From the NCBI RefSeq assembly GCF_046250185.1, contig NZ_CP176469.1: 64,000 nucleotides of DNA; one strand, given 5' to 3'. The notes beneath the pieces were generated by a model. It made no database searches, was not told where the DNA came from, and saw only the letters and a list, made by a program, of their open reading frames with translations. Shown piece by piece: positions 50,501-60,379 of the stretch (the first letter of the stretch is position 1; each line of letters opens with the position of its first letter). The position numbers were made by a program, and so were the translations under genes. This DNA is from Litorimonas sp046250185. Lineage in GTDB: Bacteria > Pseudomonadota > Alphaproteobacteria > Caulobacterales > Maricaulaceae.

Positions 50501-51880
50501 TTTCAGCCACGCATAGAGCGCGCGAACGGCATACATATCGCCGCCTTTCGGGTGCCCTGCCCGCGCACTCGGGTTCCAACCATAGGTATCAATGTGCATC
50601 CACGGCAGCCCTTTGACGAAGCGCTCCAAGAATAGCGCCGCCGTCACAGCCCCAGCAAATGATCCACCAGAGTTTTTCAAATCCGCAATGGGGGAACTCA
50701 GCATAGAATTGTAAGGCTGCCAAAGCGGCATATTCCAAACGGGATCACGCTCGCGATGACCTTGCTCCATCACCCCCTCAATCGGTGCGTCGCGGTTGGA
50801 GAAAAACGGCGGCAAATGCGGTCCCAGCGCGACACGCGCCGCCCCCGTTAGCGTTGCAAAATCAATCATCAAAACGGGCTTATCTTCCGCTGCCTTACAC
50901 AGCGCATCTCCCAGCACGAGGCGACCCTCCGCGTCTGTATTGTCAATCTCAACAGTTAAACCCTCTCGCGACGGTAGAATATCGCCAGGGCGATACGCGC
51001 CAGCTGATACAGCGTTTTCTGCAATCGCGACCAAGCAATGCAGACGCACAGGCAGCTTTGTCGCCATGATCATATGCGACAGCGCCAATGCGTGCGCTGC
51101 TCCGCCCATATCTTTTTTCATAATCCGAGAGCCCGCGGAACTTTTCATATTCACGCCGCCCGTATCAAATGTGATACCCTTGCCAATAATCGCGAGGCGC
51201 GGATGGTCGGGATTGCCCCATTCAAATTCAACGAGACGCGGCGACTCATGCGCCGCGCGGCCGACGGCGTGGATCATCGGATAATTCTGCGCCAGCAAAT
51301 CTTCGCCAACGACCGAACGATGCTCTGCGCCGAAACTCTCCGCTAAATCAATCGCAGCCTCTTCCAAGGCAACTGGCCCGAGGTCTCCTGCAGGCATGTT
51401 GATGAGGTCGCGACACAAGGCGGTGCCGTCTACCACGGCTTTAATTTCCGCCAAATCGACATCCGTTTCCAGGACGAGGGTTGGCGGGGTGACCTGTGTG
51501 GGTAAGTAAACCTCATACCGGTAAGCCCCCATGCCCCAGCCAATCGCGGCCAGTCGCATTGTCCAATCCGCAGGAATTTTATCCAAGCGGTAATGCCCTT
51601 CTGGCAAGTTTCCTGACAAGCCGCCCAGACGAATAGGACCCAGTTCATCGCTGTCCGCAGCGCCGCAGCCATACAGCACATGCGCCACATGCCCGTCAGC
51701 ATCAGGCAGTCGCAAACGCTGCCCTGCTTCGGCAGAAAACCCGCGCGCTTTGGCATAAGTCTGCTGGGCAGGTGTGAGGCGCGCAAAGGCCGCGTCCCAC
51801 ATATCAGGGCGCAAGGCGGAGATCGGAATGATCGGCACATCCACTGCCATGTCTGCCGCGAGGTCATATAGCTCTGTCAT
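50468..51880 (-). CDS. Leucyl aminopeptidase family protein (M17)
   Basis: A 470-residue cytosolic metallo-aminopeptidase of the PepA/PepB clan. Metal and active-site motifs: G-K-G-I-T-F-D-T-G-G-V-N-M-K, K-K-D-M-G-G-A-A, N-T-D-A-E-G-R-L-V-L-G-D-A-L and the final W-M-H-I-D-T-Y-G-W. The N-terminal domain is shorter than in PepA, as in alphaproteobacterial M17 members. It removes N-terminal residues in peptide turnover. Confidence 0.9.
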   Translation of the reverse strand: MTELYDLAADMAVDVPIIPISALRPDMWDAAFARLTPAQQTYAKARGFSAEAGQRLRLPDADGHVAHVLYGCGAADSDELGPIRLGGLSGNLPEGHYRLDKIPADWTMRLAAIGWGMGAYRYEVYLPTQVTPPTLVLETDVDLAEIKAVVDGTALCRDLINMPAGDLGPVALEEAAIDLAESFGAEHRSVVGEDLLAQNYPMIHAVGRAAHESPRLVEFEWGNPDHPRLAIIGKGITFDTGGVNMKSSAGSRIMKKDMGGAAHALALSHMIMATKLPVRLHCLVAIAENAVSAGAYRPGDILPSREGLTVEIDNTDAEGRLVLGDALCKAAEDKPVLMIDFATLTGAARVALGPHLPPFFSNRDAPIEGVMEQGHRERDPVWNMPLWQPYNSMLSSPIADLKNSGGSFAGAVTAALFLERFVKGLPWMHIDTYGWNPSARAGHPKGGDMYAVRALYAWLKSGGLNGSFTK

Positions 51881-52017
51881 CTGATTTCCTGTGTAATTGA
51901 GGGCAAATGGGGTGCATTTGCTAACGTCTCATTAACTGTCTCTGTTTACGTTTGTTAACGAAATACCGATTGAACGCAACTAAATGCGGCGCAATTTTGC
52001 GTCTTGTGGAGACCTCT

Positions 52018-52980
52018 ATGTCCGCTTTGAAATCTCTCCGACTCAGCGCTTTGCTCAGCGTAGGCCTGTTCACCACGGGTTGTATGGTTACAACGGGATT
52101 GACCGATGAAGAGCAAGAAGTTCGCAGCAATTTAGACAGCACAGCCTATATGCCGTCCGCCCGCGAAATGCGCGACAATATTGAAACTCAAGAGCTGTTC
52201 GCCCAAGCCGCATTCTGGTCCCGCGAATATGAGCTAAACCCATCAGACCTCGAAGCCACGATCAAGCTCGCTTCGGCTGTGCGGCGATTGGGAAATCCCG
52301 GACGTGCGATTGAAATTACACAGATGGGACGCGCGATTTATCCGCGTGATCCTTATCTGGGCGCAGAATTTGCGGCGTCGCTGATTGCGGCTGAACGTGC
52401 GCCTGAAGCTATGGAAACACTGGATCAAATGCTCGCCATTGCCCCTGGCTATGCGCGGCTTTGGTCCCTGAAAGGCGCAGCCCTTGACCAAGCCGAGAAA
52501 TATGATTTGGCCCGTAAGCATTATGCCCGCGCGATGCAGATTACGCCAAATGACCCCAACGTCTTGACCAATATCGGTCTGAGCTACGCACTCGCGGGGG
52601 ATGCTGCGACGGCGGAAGGTTGGCTACGACGCGCCGCCGATATGCCAGGTGCCAGCCCCGCTGTGCAGCAAAATTTGGAATTAGTTCTAAAGCTGCAAGG
52701 CAAATCATTGACGGATTCGAAAGTCGCAAGCGCGCCTATTAGGTCTGCGCCGCAAATGCCCGTTCAGCAAAATCCGCAAAGGACTACGGCACCGCAGACG
52801 CAGCCAAATGTACTGGACCGTATTTCTCGGTCTGTGCAACCGCAAGCCGCGCGTCCTATGCCACAAGCGCCGCAAGGATACGCACCACAAGGTTATCGCC
52901 CGCCGGCTGGCTATCCGCAGCAAGCGCAACAGCAAATGCCGCAGCCGCAGCGCCGAAACGTCGCCCGCCCACGCCGCTAA
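52018..52980 (+). CDS. tadD: TPR lipoprotein TadD, Flp pilus assembly
   Basis: A 320-residue outer-membrane lipoprotein (lipobox T-T-G-C, Cys 22) with TPR repeats at about 80-215 (A-R-L-W-S-L-K-G-A-A-L-D-Q-A-E-K-Y-D, then P-N-V-L-T-N-I-G-L-S-Y-A-L-A-G-D). The tail after about 240 is rich in Pro, Gln and Ala. TadD helps the secretin assemble in tad systems. ATG 52018 has a GGAG ribosome site; the frame extends to 51952. It faces tadC, with a shared terminator between. Confidence 0.85.
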   Translation: MSALKSLRLSALLSVGLFTTGCMVTTGLTDEEQEVRSNLDSTAYMPSAREMRDNIETQELFAQAAFWSREYELNPSDLEATIKLASAVRRLGNPGRAIEITQMGRAIYPRDPYLGAEFAASLIAAERAPEAMETLDQMLAIAPGYARLWSLKGAALDQAEKYDLARKHYARAMQITPNDPNVLTNIGLSYALAGDAATAEGWLRRAADMPGASPAVQQNLELVLKLQGKSLTDSKVASAPIRSAPQMPVQQNPQRTTAPQTQPNVLDRISRSVQPQAARPMPQAPQGYAPQGYRPPAGYPQQAQQQMPQPQRRNVARPRR

Positions 52981-53010
52981 GCGCGACTTCGTCCGCAAAA
53001 TCTCAAACAC

Positions 53011-53062
53011 AAAAAAGCCGCCTCATCGATTTGGCCTCATTGATCTGATGGAGCGGCTTTTT
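53011..53062. terminator. Bidirectional terminator between tadD and tadC
   Basis: AAAAAGCCGC (53012-53021) pairs with GCGGCTTTTT (53053-53062), with a further ATC/GAT closure inside. T-runs are present on both strands, so it can end both convergent transcripts. Confidence 0.85.
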
Positions 53063-53106
53063 AATTAGGTTATATCTTTTAATTCGTGGCTTTGGGGGCT
53101 TCGGTC

Positions 53107-54105
53107 TTATCCGCCGCCACCGCCGCCAAATCCGCCTGGACCGCCCAGAGCATCCGCAAGGCGCATACCTGCTGGCGTCAGGATCACAATAAACAAGACT
53201 GGCAGGAAGAACAGGATCATCGGCACAGTCAATTTCGCTGGCAAAGCGGCCGCTTTTTTCTCGGCTGCCATCACCCGCATCTGACGGTTTTCATTCGCCA
53301 TCGTCCGTAGCGTATCGCCCAGCGGCGTACCGTAACGCTCGGACTGGATCAACGCCGTTGCAACAGAACGAATACCAACGTGATTGTTCCGGCGCGCCAG
53401 ATTTTCATAAGCCAGTCGGCGTGAAGTCAGGTAAGAGAGTTCAGCTGTTGTCAGCGAAAATTCTTCGGCCAGTTCAACGGAGCTATCTGCGAGTTCTTCA
53501 GCCACACGGCCAAATGCCATTTCAACGGACATCCCTGATTCCACACAAATCAAGAGCAAATCAAGCGCATCTGGAAACACTGGCATAATGGAGGCCAAGC
53601 GTTTCTTCGAAACATTATTGACGTAAATACCAGGTAAGTAATAGCCCAATAGAGTGGCCGCAAATGTCGCCGTCACGCGCTGCATAAAGCCCCAATCCCA
53701 CGGATTAACACCCATAAAGACGACAAGACCGAATATCAGCATGCCAATCGGCATCGCCAGACGGAAAGCGTAGAATGTGTAGATCGGCTTCTGCCCGCGC
53801 ATACCCGCTTGGGCGAGTTTATCTTTGAGGTCAGAGGCTTCGAGAAGTTTTTCGAGGCTGAATTTATCAACGAGGTTCTTCGCCATCCCGCGATTATCTG
53901 CCCGCAGACGCGCTTCTTCGTTGAGCATTTCCATGCGGTTTTTACGCATGCCCTCACGCGCCGACGCCACAGACGCCATCCGCTTTTTCTTTTTATCCCC
54001 TTCGAGGAGCGGCGAGATAACCTGATACAGAGCTGTGACGCACAGCAGAGCAATCAACGCATAAGCAAAATTCTGGAATAAGGTAATTGATTCAGCTTCC
54101 ATCAC
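53107..54105 (-). CDS. tadC: Type II secretion F-family protein TadC
   Basis: A 332-residue inner-membrane platform protein of the Flp pilus. GspF-type domain at about 165-300 (F-P-D-A-L-D-L-L-L-I-C-V-E-S-G-M-S-V-E-M-A), with membrane helices near 10-30, 110-160 and 295-315. The C-terminus is a run of Gly/Phe (G-G-P-G-G-F-G-G). Works with TadB next to the CpaF ATPase. It is the last gene of the long minus-strand operon, 6 bp after tadB. Confidence 0.92.
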   Translation of the reverse strand: MMEAESITLFQNFAYALIALLCVTALYQVISPLLEGDKKKKRMASVASAREGMRKNRMEMLNEEARLRADNRGMAKNLVDKFSLEKLLEASDLKDKLAQAGMRGQKPIYTFYAFRLAMPIGMLIFGLVVFMGVNPWDWGFMQRVTATFAATLLGYYLPGIYVNNVSKKRLASIMPVFPDALDLLLICVESGMSVEMAFGRVAEELADSSVELAEEFSLTTAELSYLTSRRLAYENLARRNNHVGIRSVATALIQSERYGTPLGDTLRTMANENRQMRVMAAEKKAAALPAKLTVPMILFFLPVLFIVILTPAGMRLADALGGPGGFGGGGGG

Positions 54106-54111
54106 CCTCTC

Positions 54112-55098
54112 CTAAATCTTGAAGTTAATCATTTTGCGCATCATCAACGTGCCCATCACCATCATCACCGCGCCAATCATCATATTGCGATGACCTGTCG
54201 GCGTGAAGTAAAGCTCGTACATATAATCTGGGCTCATAATCGTGACGAGGATCATCACAACGATCGGCAAAGCGCCAATAATAATCGCACTCATTTTCGC
54301 TTCAGCGGACAGCGCTTTAATTTTTTCGCGTAGCAATTTCCGACCCCGCAACACAGAGGAGAGGTTGGCCAGGGACTCGCCCAAATTACCACCTGTTGAT
54401 TTCTGGATCGCCAACACGGTGGAGAAGAAGTTCACTTCCGAAATAGGCATGCGCTCATACATTTGCTCTAGGCAGACCTCGATAGGGATACCAAGACTTT
54501 CGCCTTCGACAACGCGGCGGAATTCTGTGCCAAGAGGCTCCGGGCTTTCATGCGCAATAATTTTAAGACAATCCCCCAGCGGTAGACCTGTCCGCACACC
54601 CCGCACGACAATATCCATAGCGTCAGCGAAATGAGACGTGAATTTCTTTTGGCGGCTATTGATTTTAAAATTCAGAATGAAGCGCGGCAACCCGACGCCA
54701 ATACCGAACCCTGCCCCCAAACAGACCAAGGGATTAACACCGAGCGCAAAAGGCACGGCCCCTACAATCAAGCCAAGCACGGCGGAAATGATAATAAATG
54801 TTTGCGGCTTCATCGCTGAATCCGCTTGAATCAAACGCGCTTGTAAAGACTTCCGCTTACGCTTCTTCGTCTTCTGACGTTCTTCGATTTTGCCGAGCGA
54901 TTCTTCGATCTGTTTCCGACGCGCGCCAGAATCTTCGACCTTGAGCTTGCTCATAATACCGTCGCTGACGGTGCGCTTACCACTGATCTGTTTTACACGC
55001 TTGGAGTTCTCGGCACCATTGCTCTCCCCCATAAAGAGGAAACCGACGCAAAGCACCAAACCGGCGGCGAGCGCTGCTATGAGTGTTTGCGGATCCAT
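54112..55098 (-). CDS. tadB: Type II secretion F-family protein TadB
   Basis: A 328-residue platform protein paralogous to TadC. A short N-terminal membrane segment is followed by a Lys-rich helix (K-K-R-K-R-K-S-L-Q-A-R), two membrane helices near 100-145, the GspF domain (D-A-M-D-I-V-V-R-G-V-R-T-G-L-P-L-G-D-C-L) and two C-terminal helices. Begins 3 bp after cpaF. It should sit in the inner membrane as partner of TadC. Confidence 0.92.
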   Translation of the reverse strand: MDPQTLIAALAAGLVLCVGFLFMGESNGAENSKRVKQISGKRTVSDGIMSKLKVEDSGARRKQIEESLGKIEERQKTKKRKRKSLQARLIQADSAMKPQTFIIISAVLGLIVGAVPFALGVNPLVCLGAGFGIGVGLPRFILNFKINSRQKKFTSHFADAMDIVVRGVRTGLPLGDCLKIIAHESPEPLGTEFRRVVEGESLGIPIEVCLEQMYERMPISEVNFFSTVLAIQKSTGGNLGESLANLSSVLRGRKLLREKIKALSAEAKMSAIIIGALPIVVMILVTIMSPDYMYELYFTPTGHRNMMIGAVMMVMGTLMMRKMINFKI

Positions 55099-55101
55099 GG
55101 T

Positions 55102-56514
55102 CTAGCTACCTGCTTCGTCCAGCGCTTCGGCCAGATCTTTTTCAAGATTGAAGTAACGGGCGCGGTCCCAGAAAGCAGGGCGAGCGATACCAGTTGATTT
55201 GTGTTCGCCGATGATATTGCCTTGGGCGTCTTCGCCGTCCATTTCGTAAACGATCAAATCTTGGGTGACGATCACGTCGCCTTCCATGCCGATCACTTCG
55301 GTAATTTTCGTAATCCGACGAGAGCCGTCACGCAGACGCGCGGCCTGCACAATCACATCGACAGAGCCAACAATCATCTCGCGAATAGTTTTAGCAGGCA
55401 GCGAGAAACCGCCCATTGTAATCATGGATTCCAAACGAGAGAGAGCTTCGCGCGGTGAGTTGGCGTGAAGCGTTCCCATAGAACCGTCATGGCCGGTGTT
55501 CATGGCTTGGAGCAAATCGAAAGCTTCAGGGCCACGCACCTCACCCACGATAATCCGTTCTGGACGCATCCGCAGACAGTTTTTCACCAAGTCGGCCATA
55601 GTAATTTTACCCTTGCCTTCGAGGTTAGGTGGACGTGTTTCAAGACGCACAACATGGGGCTGCTGCAGCTGTAATTCCGCCGCATCTTCGCAGGTAATGA
55701 TCCGCTCATCAGGATGAATAAAACCCGTTAGCGCGTTTAACAAAGTCGTTTTACCAGAACCCGTACCGCCAGAGATCACGATATTACACTGGCAAGCCCC
55801 GATGATTTCCAAGACCTTTGCGCCCGCTGGCGAGATAGATTGGAAATTGACCAAATCTTGTAGGCGGAGTTTGTCTTTTTTAAATTTCCGAATGGTCAGG
55901 GCTGGACCGTCAATCGACAGCGGCGGCGCAATCACATTGACCCGAGAGCCGTCAAGCAAACGCGCGTCACAAATCGGGCTGGCTTCATCCACGCGGCGGC
56001 CCACTTGGGACACGATACGCTGACAGATATTCATCAACTGCGTGTTGTCGCGGAAGCGGATATTCGTCTTCTGCATCTTACCATTGGTTTCGATAAAGAC
56101 GTGCTTCGCGCCGTTGACCATAATATCGGCAATGTCATCGCGGGCGAGTAGCGGCTCTAGCGGACCATAGCCGAGAATATCATCACAGATTTCATTGATC
56201 AGCTGGCTTTGTTCAGACACAGACAGGCGCACATTTCGAATGGCGATAATTTCGTCCACGATTGTACGAATTTCTTCGCGCGCGCGATCAGGCTGCATCC
56301 CCGCGAGGGCAGATACATCAATCGTCTCGAACAAAGCGTTAAAAATCGTCGCCTTGGTTTCGTAATATTCCTCAGACGGCTCATTGCCGCGCGAGCTGTT
56401 AGGGCGCGGCGCGGTTAAAGGCGCATCTGCTGCCGCACTTGGTTTTGGCAATTCTTCAGACGGAGCGCTTGGTTGTTTGAGCGCCGCGCCGCCTTCGCTA
56501 CGTTTACCGAACAT
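55102..56514 (-). CDS. cpaF: Flp pilus assembly ATPase CpaF/TadA
   Basis: A 470-residue hexameric secretion ATPase (VirB11/GspE-like). Walker A G-G-T-G-S-G-K-T-T, Asp box T-C-E-D-A-A-E-L, the Walker B-like I-I-V-G-E-V-R-G-P-E-A, and His box N-T-G-H-D-G-S-M-G-T-L-H are all intact. The N-terminal Pro/Ala-rich region is about 60 residues. It powers polymerisation of the Flp pilin. 6 bp separate it from cpaE. Confidence 0.95.
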   Translation of the reverse strand: MFGKRSEGGAALKQPSAPSEELPKPSAAADAPLTAPRPNSSRGNEPSEEYYETKATIFNALFETIDVSALAGMQPDRAREEIRTIVDEIIAIRNVRLSVSEQSQLINEICDDILGYGPLEPLLARDDIADIMVNGAKHVFIETNGKMQKTNIRFRDNTQLMNICQRIVSQVGRRVDEASPICDARLLDGSRVNVIAPPLSIDGPALTIRKFKKDKLRLQDLVNFQSISPAGAKVLEIIGACQCNIVISGGTGSGKTTLLNALTGFIHPDERIITCEDAAELQLQQPHVVRLETRPPNLEGKGKITMADLVKNCLRMRPERIIVGEVRGPEAFDLLQAMNTGHDGSMGTLHANSPREALSRLESMITMGGFSLPAKTIREMIVGSVDVIVQAARLRDGSRRITKITEVIGMEGDVIVTQDLIVYEMDGEDAQGNIIGEHKSTGIARPAFWDRARYFNLEKDLAEALDEAGS

Positions 56515-56520
56515 GGGCGC

Positions 56521-58158
56521 TTAACCCTTCTTTTTCATAAATGAAAAGAGCGGCTTTGATTCCTTGGCGGGTTTATCGCCAGACTTGCCGCGCTTACCTT
56601 TTTTACCAATCGGTTCTGCTACTTTTTTGCGTTGCTCAAAGCTGCCCGTTTTCAGACGGTTCGCAATATAGGCGAGGCCTTGCACAGTCTGCTGCGCGTT
56701 TTTAACGTCAGAGAGCATTTTGCCTTCATTGGTGACTTCAAAGAAGCTGTCAGGGTCAAAGCCAATCACGAGGCTTGGCTCTAGGCCAACAGCTGTCGCA
56801 AAGTCTTTGACGGAAATTTCGCCTAGCTTCGAGGCACCCGTTTTGTTGAGAATAAAGATCGGATCGGGATCGTTAGGACGTTGCGTCTTCAGGAAGTCGA
56901 TCAGGTTTTTCGTGTTGCGCAAATTAGCGAGATCAGGCGTCGCTGTGATCACAACATCGTCAACAGATGAGAGGACATTCGTTGTCCAATCTGTCCAGAA
57001 ATGCGGCATGTCCAAGATCGCGAGCGGGCTAATGCCGCGCACGGCACTGACGACTGCCTCGTAAGCGGCTGAATCGAGGACAGGCTTCATATTGAGCGAG
57101 CCTGATGTCGGCAAGATTGAGAGCTTTGGCGTGTGACGGATCATAATCCGATCGAGCAATGTTTCGTCCAAACGATCAGGCTCTGCCAAGGCTTCTTCGA
57201 GGCCAGACGTGCTGTCATAAGCAAAGTCCAAACCTGTCGTGCCCCAAGAGGCGTCGAGGTCAACAAGCGCGGTTTCTTGCGCCATTTGTTCTGATAAAAT
57301 CCAAGCGACATTGTGTGCCAATGTGGATGAACCCACACCACCTTTTGCGCCAAAGAATGCAGCGACGCGACCAATAAAGGGCTGCTCTGGATCAGCGTAA
57401 AGATCGCCCAAGGCGCGAATGACGTTTAGCGGGTGCAGCGGCGGGACCAGATACTCTGACACGCCTTTTTCCATCAACTGACGATAGAGGCGAATGTCAT
57501 TTGTGGCACCGATGACAACAACTTTTGTGCCAGCGTCACAGACGGAGGCCAGCTCTTCCAGTTGTGAAAATAATTCTTGGCCGCGCATCCCAGTCTCGAT
57601 CAGGATCAAGCCGGGTGTGTTTTCTTTGTGATAGAATTCCACAGCCGCCTGAAGGCCGCCCATGTAAATCTTCATGTTCGTGCGCTTCATACGCCAATCG
57701 CGGGTCGTTTCATTGATACAATGCGCTGTTTCTTGACGGTCACAGAAGGCGTGAATTGCGATTTGCGGCAGAGCGCGCTCGCCGCCCTCGCGGGATAGAC
57801 CTTCGATATCGTCTTGCACAGGCAGCGTTTCGCCAAGCGGCGCAGCTTCCATTGTTGGCATTTGCGGCACGACTTGTTGCTGTTGCGGCTGCGGTTGATG
57901 AGGTTGCGCTTGCGGGGCCGTTTGCATGGGCGAAGGCATAGGTGCAACTGGCATGGGCGCGGGGGCCGCTTGCATTGGCATGGGCTGCGGAGCCGCTGGC
58001 ATGGGGGCTGCGGGCATCGGCACAGGTGACGTTGGCATGGCAAGAGGACGCGGCGCCCCCATATTTGCGGGGGCTTGGCCTGCCTGAGCCTGCGGTTGCG
58101 GAGCAACGGGGCGCGGGGCTTGTGGGTGTGGCATTTGCGGTTGTGTCATGGCGGTCAT
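56521..58158 (-). CDS. cpaE: CpaE/TadZ-like localisation ATPase
   Basis: A 545-residue protein with three parts: a Pro/Gln/Ala/Met-rich N-terminus (about 1-105, with repeated P-M-P-A-A-P units), a receiver-like domain lacking the full acidic pocket (about 125-250), and a MinD/ParA-type ATPase domain with the deviant Walker A G-A-K-G-G-V-G-S-S-T. The C-terminus is Lys-rich. CpaE in Caulobacter places the pilus machine at a pole. The P/Q/M tract could be an interaction hub; its low complexity also makes the exact start less sure. Confidence 0.92.
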   Translation of the reverse strand: MTAMTQPQMPHPQAPRPVAPQPQAQAGQAPANMGAPRPLAMPTSPVPMPAAPMPAAPQPMPMQAAPAPMPVAPMPSPMQTAPQAQPHQPQPQQQQVVPQMPTMEAAPLGETLPVQDDIEGLSREGGERALPQIAIHAFCDRQETAHCINETTRDWRMKRTNMKIYMGGLQAAVEFYHKENTPGLILIETGMRGQELFSQLEELASVCDAGTKVVVIGATNDIRLYRQLMEKGVSEYLVPPLHPLNVIRALGDLYADPEQPFIGRVAAFFGAKGGVGSSTLAHNVAWILSEQMAQETALVDLDASWGTTGLDFAYDSTSGLEEALAEPDRLDETLLDRIMIRHTPKLSILPTSGSLNMKPVLDSAAYEAVVSAVRGISPLAILDMPHFWTDWTTNVLSSVDDVVITATPDLANLRNTKNLIDFLKTQRPNDPDPIFILNKTGASKLGEISVKDFATAVGLEPSLVIGFDPDSFFEVTNEGKMLSDVKNAQQTVQGLAYIANRLKTGSFEQRKKVAEPIGKKGKRGKSGDKPAKESKPLFSFMKKKG

Positions 58159-58195
58159 CCGGTTCGTTCCGTTGTGGATCTAACTAAATTCAAAT

Positions 58196-58861
58196 CTAAT
58201 CTTCGGCGTTAATTTGTTGGCGGGTCGGGAATTCTGACGCGCTGACTTGGCCGAGAATATATTTATCGTAAACAACTTGGCGGCGCTCGGCATTCGGCGC
58301 ACCTTGCTGATAAGGCTCTAGCAGCTGTCGTGGGTCACCGATCATGGCGGCGATATTTGCAGACTGGAAGCAGCCAAAATTGGCGTAAGGTTGGTTGTTA
58401 TAAGTATCGGCCAAATTACCAAGGCGACCACATTTCTGCGGGATCGCTTGTAGCGTACGGTATGAAATCACGACAGGTGCAGGAGCCCCTTTGGGCGACT
58501 GATATTGTCCGCCTTGCAGCGCTTGACCTGGAATACCGCCCTCCGCCATCAGGCCGCGTATCACGGCTTCGGCTTGCTGCGTGCCAAGGCCACTAACGCC
58601 CGCTGGCTTATTGATATAGAGCGGACCATCACCACCAGAGCGGTAGCCATCGAGAAATTGTGCGACGGCGAGTTTATCGCGCGCTGACAGTTCTAGCCCT
58701 GTTGGGCGTGTGTAAAGTTCCAGCCGTTCAATCGACTCAGCCACTTGAATAGGGTTGCGTAAATCCGTCGGCGGCAAGGACGCACTCGGCGTGGCGCAAG
58801 CCGACAATGTCATGGCGAGGGCGACCCCAGATAACAGGAGAGTTGTAGGTTTCAAACGCAT
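58196..58861 (-). CDS. cpaD: CpaD family pilus assembly lipoprotein
   Basis: A 221-residue lipoprotein (lipobox L-S-A-C, Cys 22) of the CpaD family, with the conserved D-R-E-like region near R-D-K-L-A-V-A-Q-F and the N-L-A-D-T-Y-N-N-Q-P-Y-A-N-F-G-C-F-Q-S-A-N-I-A-A-M segment that typifies CpaD. It is periplasmic or outer-membrane attached and helps the CpaC secretin. Lies in the cpa operon, with spacing of 37 bp to cpaE and 11 bp to cpaC. Confidence 0.9.
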   Translation of the reverse strand: MRLKPTTLLLSGVALAMTLSACATPSASLPPTDLRNPIQVAESIERLELYTRPTGLELSARDKLAVAQFLDGYRSGGDGPLYINKPAGVSGLGTQQAEAVIRGLMAEGGIPGQALQGGQYQSPKGAPAPVVISYRTLQAIPQKCGRLGNLADTYNNQPYANFGCFQSANIAAMIGDPRQLLEPYQQGAPNAERRQVVYDKYILGQVSASEFPTRQQINAED

Positions 58862-58872
58862 TCTGTTTCCCC

Positions 58873-60378
58873 TTAGTCTACGACATGTCCGAACGGGCCG
58901 CTAAGCGAGTCCGTTGAGATTTTGGGTTGACCGTTGCCGGCATAAGTTTTGTTGATCCGTCCGAGGAGCAGATTGTCCAAGTCGTTCTCAGGCACAAATC
59001 CGTCAATCGGCGTCTGCAATTTATCAGGATGAGTAGGGTCGACCAGATACGGCGTCACAATGACGACCAATTCTGTCTGAACGGTCTGTGAGTCGCGTGA
59101 GCGGAAGAACGCGCCAATACCTGGCAAATCTTTCGCCCCTGGCACACCTTCGACGGCCGTCCGCGCTTCTTCGCGAATCAAACCTGCGATCACCATCGAG
59201 CCGCCCGCTGGTAGTTCGACGACTGTGTTTGCGCGGCGGACCCGAATACCGAGAATATCGCCCGCACCGTCTGTTTCAAACGCGTTTTCAACTGTGGGTT
59301 CTGAGACTTCGGTCGAGATGTTCAAAGAGATTAAGCCTTCGGACAGCACCACTGGCGTAAAGCCGAGCGAAACGCCGTAAGGTTTAAATTCAAATTCGCG
59401 CACTAGCTGTCCTGTTCGCGCATCGATTGACACGCCCGTCAGGATTGGCAGTTCACCGCCAGAGAGGAAGTTTGCTGTTTCGCCAGAAATCGCCGTCAAA
59501 GTTGGCTCGGCGAGTGTGCGCACAAGACCGACACGCTCTAGCGCTTGCAGTGATGTCGAGAGCGACCGTAAAGAACCGCCCGCACTATTGAGGAAGTTAA
59601 ACGCCCCTGTCAGGCCACCCGCCACATCAGAATTGACGTCGTTCAGAACGCTAAATGTCGTGTCGCCGATCGCCCCGTCAAGGCCGAGATTGATGCCGAG
59701 TTGCTTCGTGACAGAGCGCTGCATTTCAACAATGCGCACTTTGAGCATGACTTGGTCTTTGCCTTCAATCGTCAGCAGATTGACAATGTCTTCGGATGTG
59801 CCGCCAGAACTACGGCGGAAGAAACCGCCACTACTAGCTGAATAGCTCCACATACGGGCCAGTTTTTCGATCATATCAGCGGTTGCGGCGTTTGGCACGC
59901 TCCCCGTCAATAGGATTTTGTCATTAATGCCCTGCACATTGACGTTGGCTGAAGGCGCGTTCTGCCGAATGAGGTCCGACAGGCCGTTAATGTCTTTTTC
60001 AACGCGAATATCGATGTTGAGCAGCTCATTACCGCCGTGGCCATAGAAGAAAACATTGGTCTGTCCCGCTTCTTTACCGATCAACACAACGCGGCGCGAC
60101 GTATGAACCATCGCTTCGACAATGTCAGGATTAGAGACGATGACGTCCATCACGTTTTCTGGTAATTCGATCACAGTCGACTTGCTGTAAGGCACGACGA
60201 TGGAACGGTTAGTTGTGCCTTGGCCTGGAGACTGAATCGTAATCCCGTCCGTGCTTTGGACATTTTGCATGGCCGCATAAGAGCGGTTGCCAGCATGCGC
60301 TTGGAAGTACAAGCCAGCGGACAGCGCCAGCGCCGTTGTGCCAGCCAATAATAAAGTAGGGAGTCGTTTCAACGTCAT
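58873..60378 (-). CDS. cpaC: Secretin CpaC (RcpA)
   Basis: A 501-residue outer-membrane secretin for the Flp pilus. Signal peptide (to A-H-A, about residue 30), the pilus-assembly N-terminal domain (I-V-V-P-Y-S-K-S-T-V-I-E-L-P ... V-V-L-I-G-K-E-A-G-Q-T-N-V), a BON/N1-like domain, then the secretin core with E-P-T-L-T-A-I-S-G-E-T-A-N-F-L-S-G-G and P-Y-G-V-S-L-G-F-T-P-V-V. ATG 60378 follows the cpaB stop by 1 nt and has GAGG upstream; an in-frame ATG at 60402 lies inside cpaB. Confidence 0.94.
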   Translation of the reverse strand: MTLKRLPTLLLAGTTALALSAGLYFQAHAGNRSYAAMQNVQSTDGITIQSPGQGTTNRSIVVPYSKSTVIELPENVMDVIVSNPDIVEAMVHTSRRVVLIGKEAGQTNVFFYGHGGNELLNIDIRVEKDINGLSDLIRQNAPSANVNVQGINDKILLTGSVPNAATADMIEKLARMWSYSASSGGFFRRSSGGTSEDIVNLLTIEGKDQVMLKVRIVEMQRSVTKQLGINLGLDGAIGDTTFSVLNDVNSDVAGGLTGAFNFLNSAGGSLRSLSTSLQALERVGLVRTLAEPTLTAISGETANFLSGGELPILTGVSIDARTGQLVREFEFKPYGVSLGFTPVVLSEGLISLNISTEVSEPTVENAFETDGAGDILGIRVRRANTVVELPAGGSMVIAGLIREEARTAVEGVPGAKDLPGIGAFFRSRDSQTVQTELVVIVTPYLVDPTHPDKLQTPIDGFVPENDLDNLLLGRINKTYAGNGQPKISTDSLSGPFGHVVD

Positions 60379-60379
60379 C

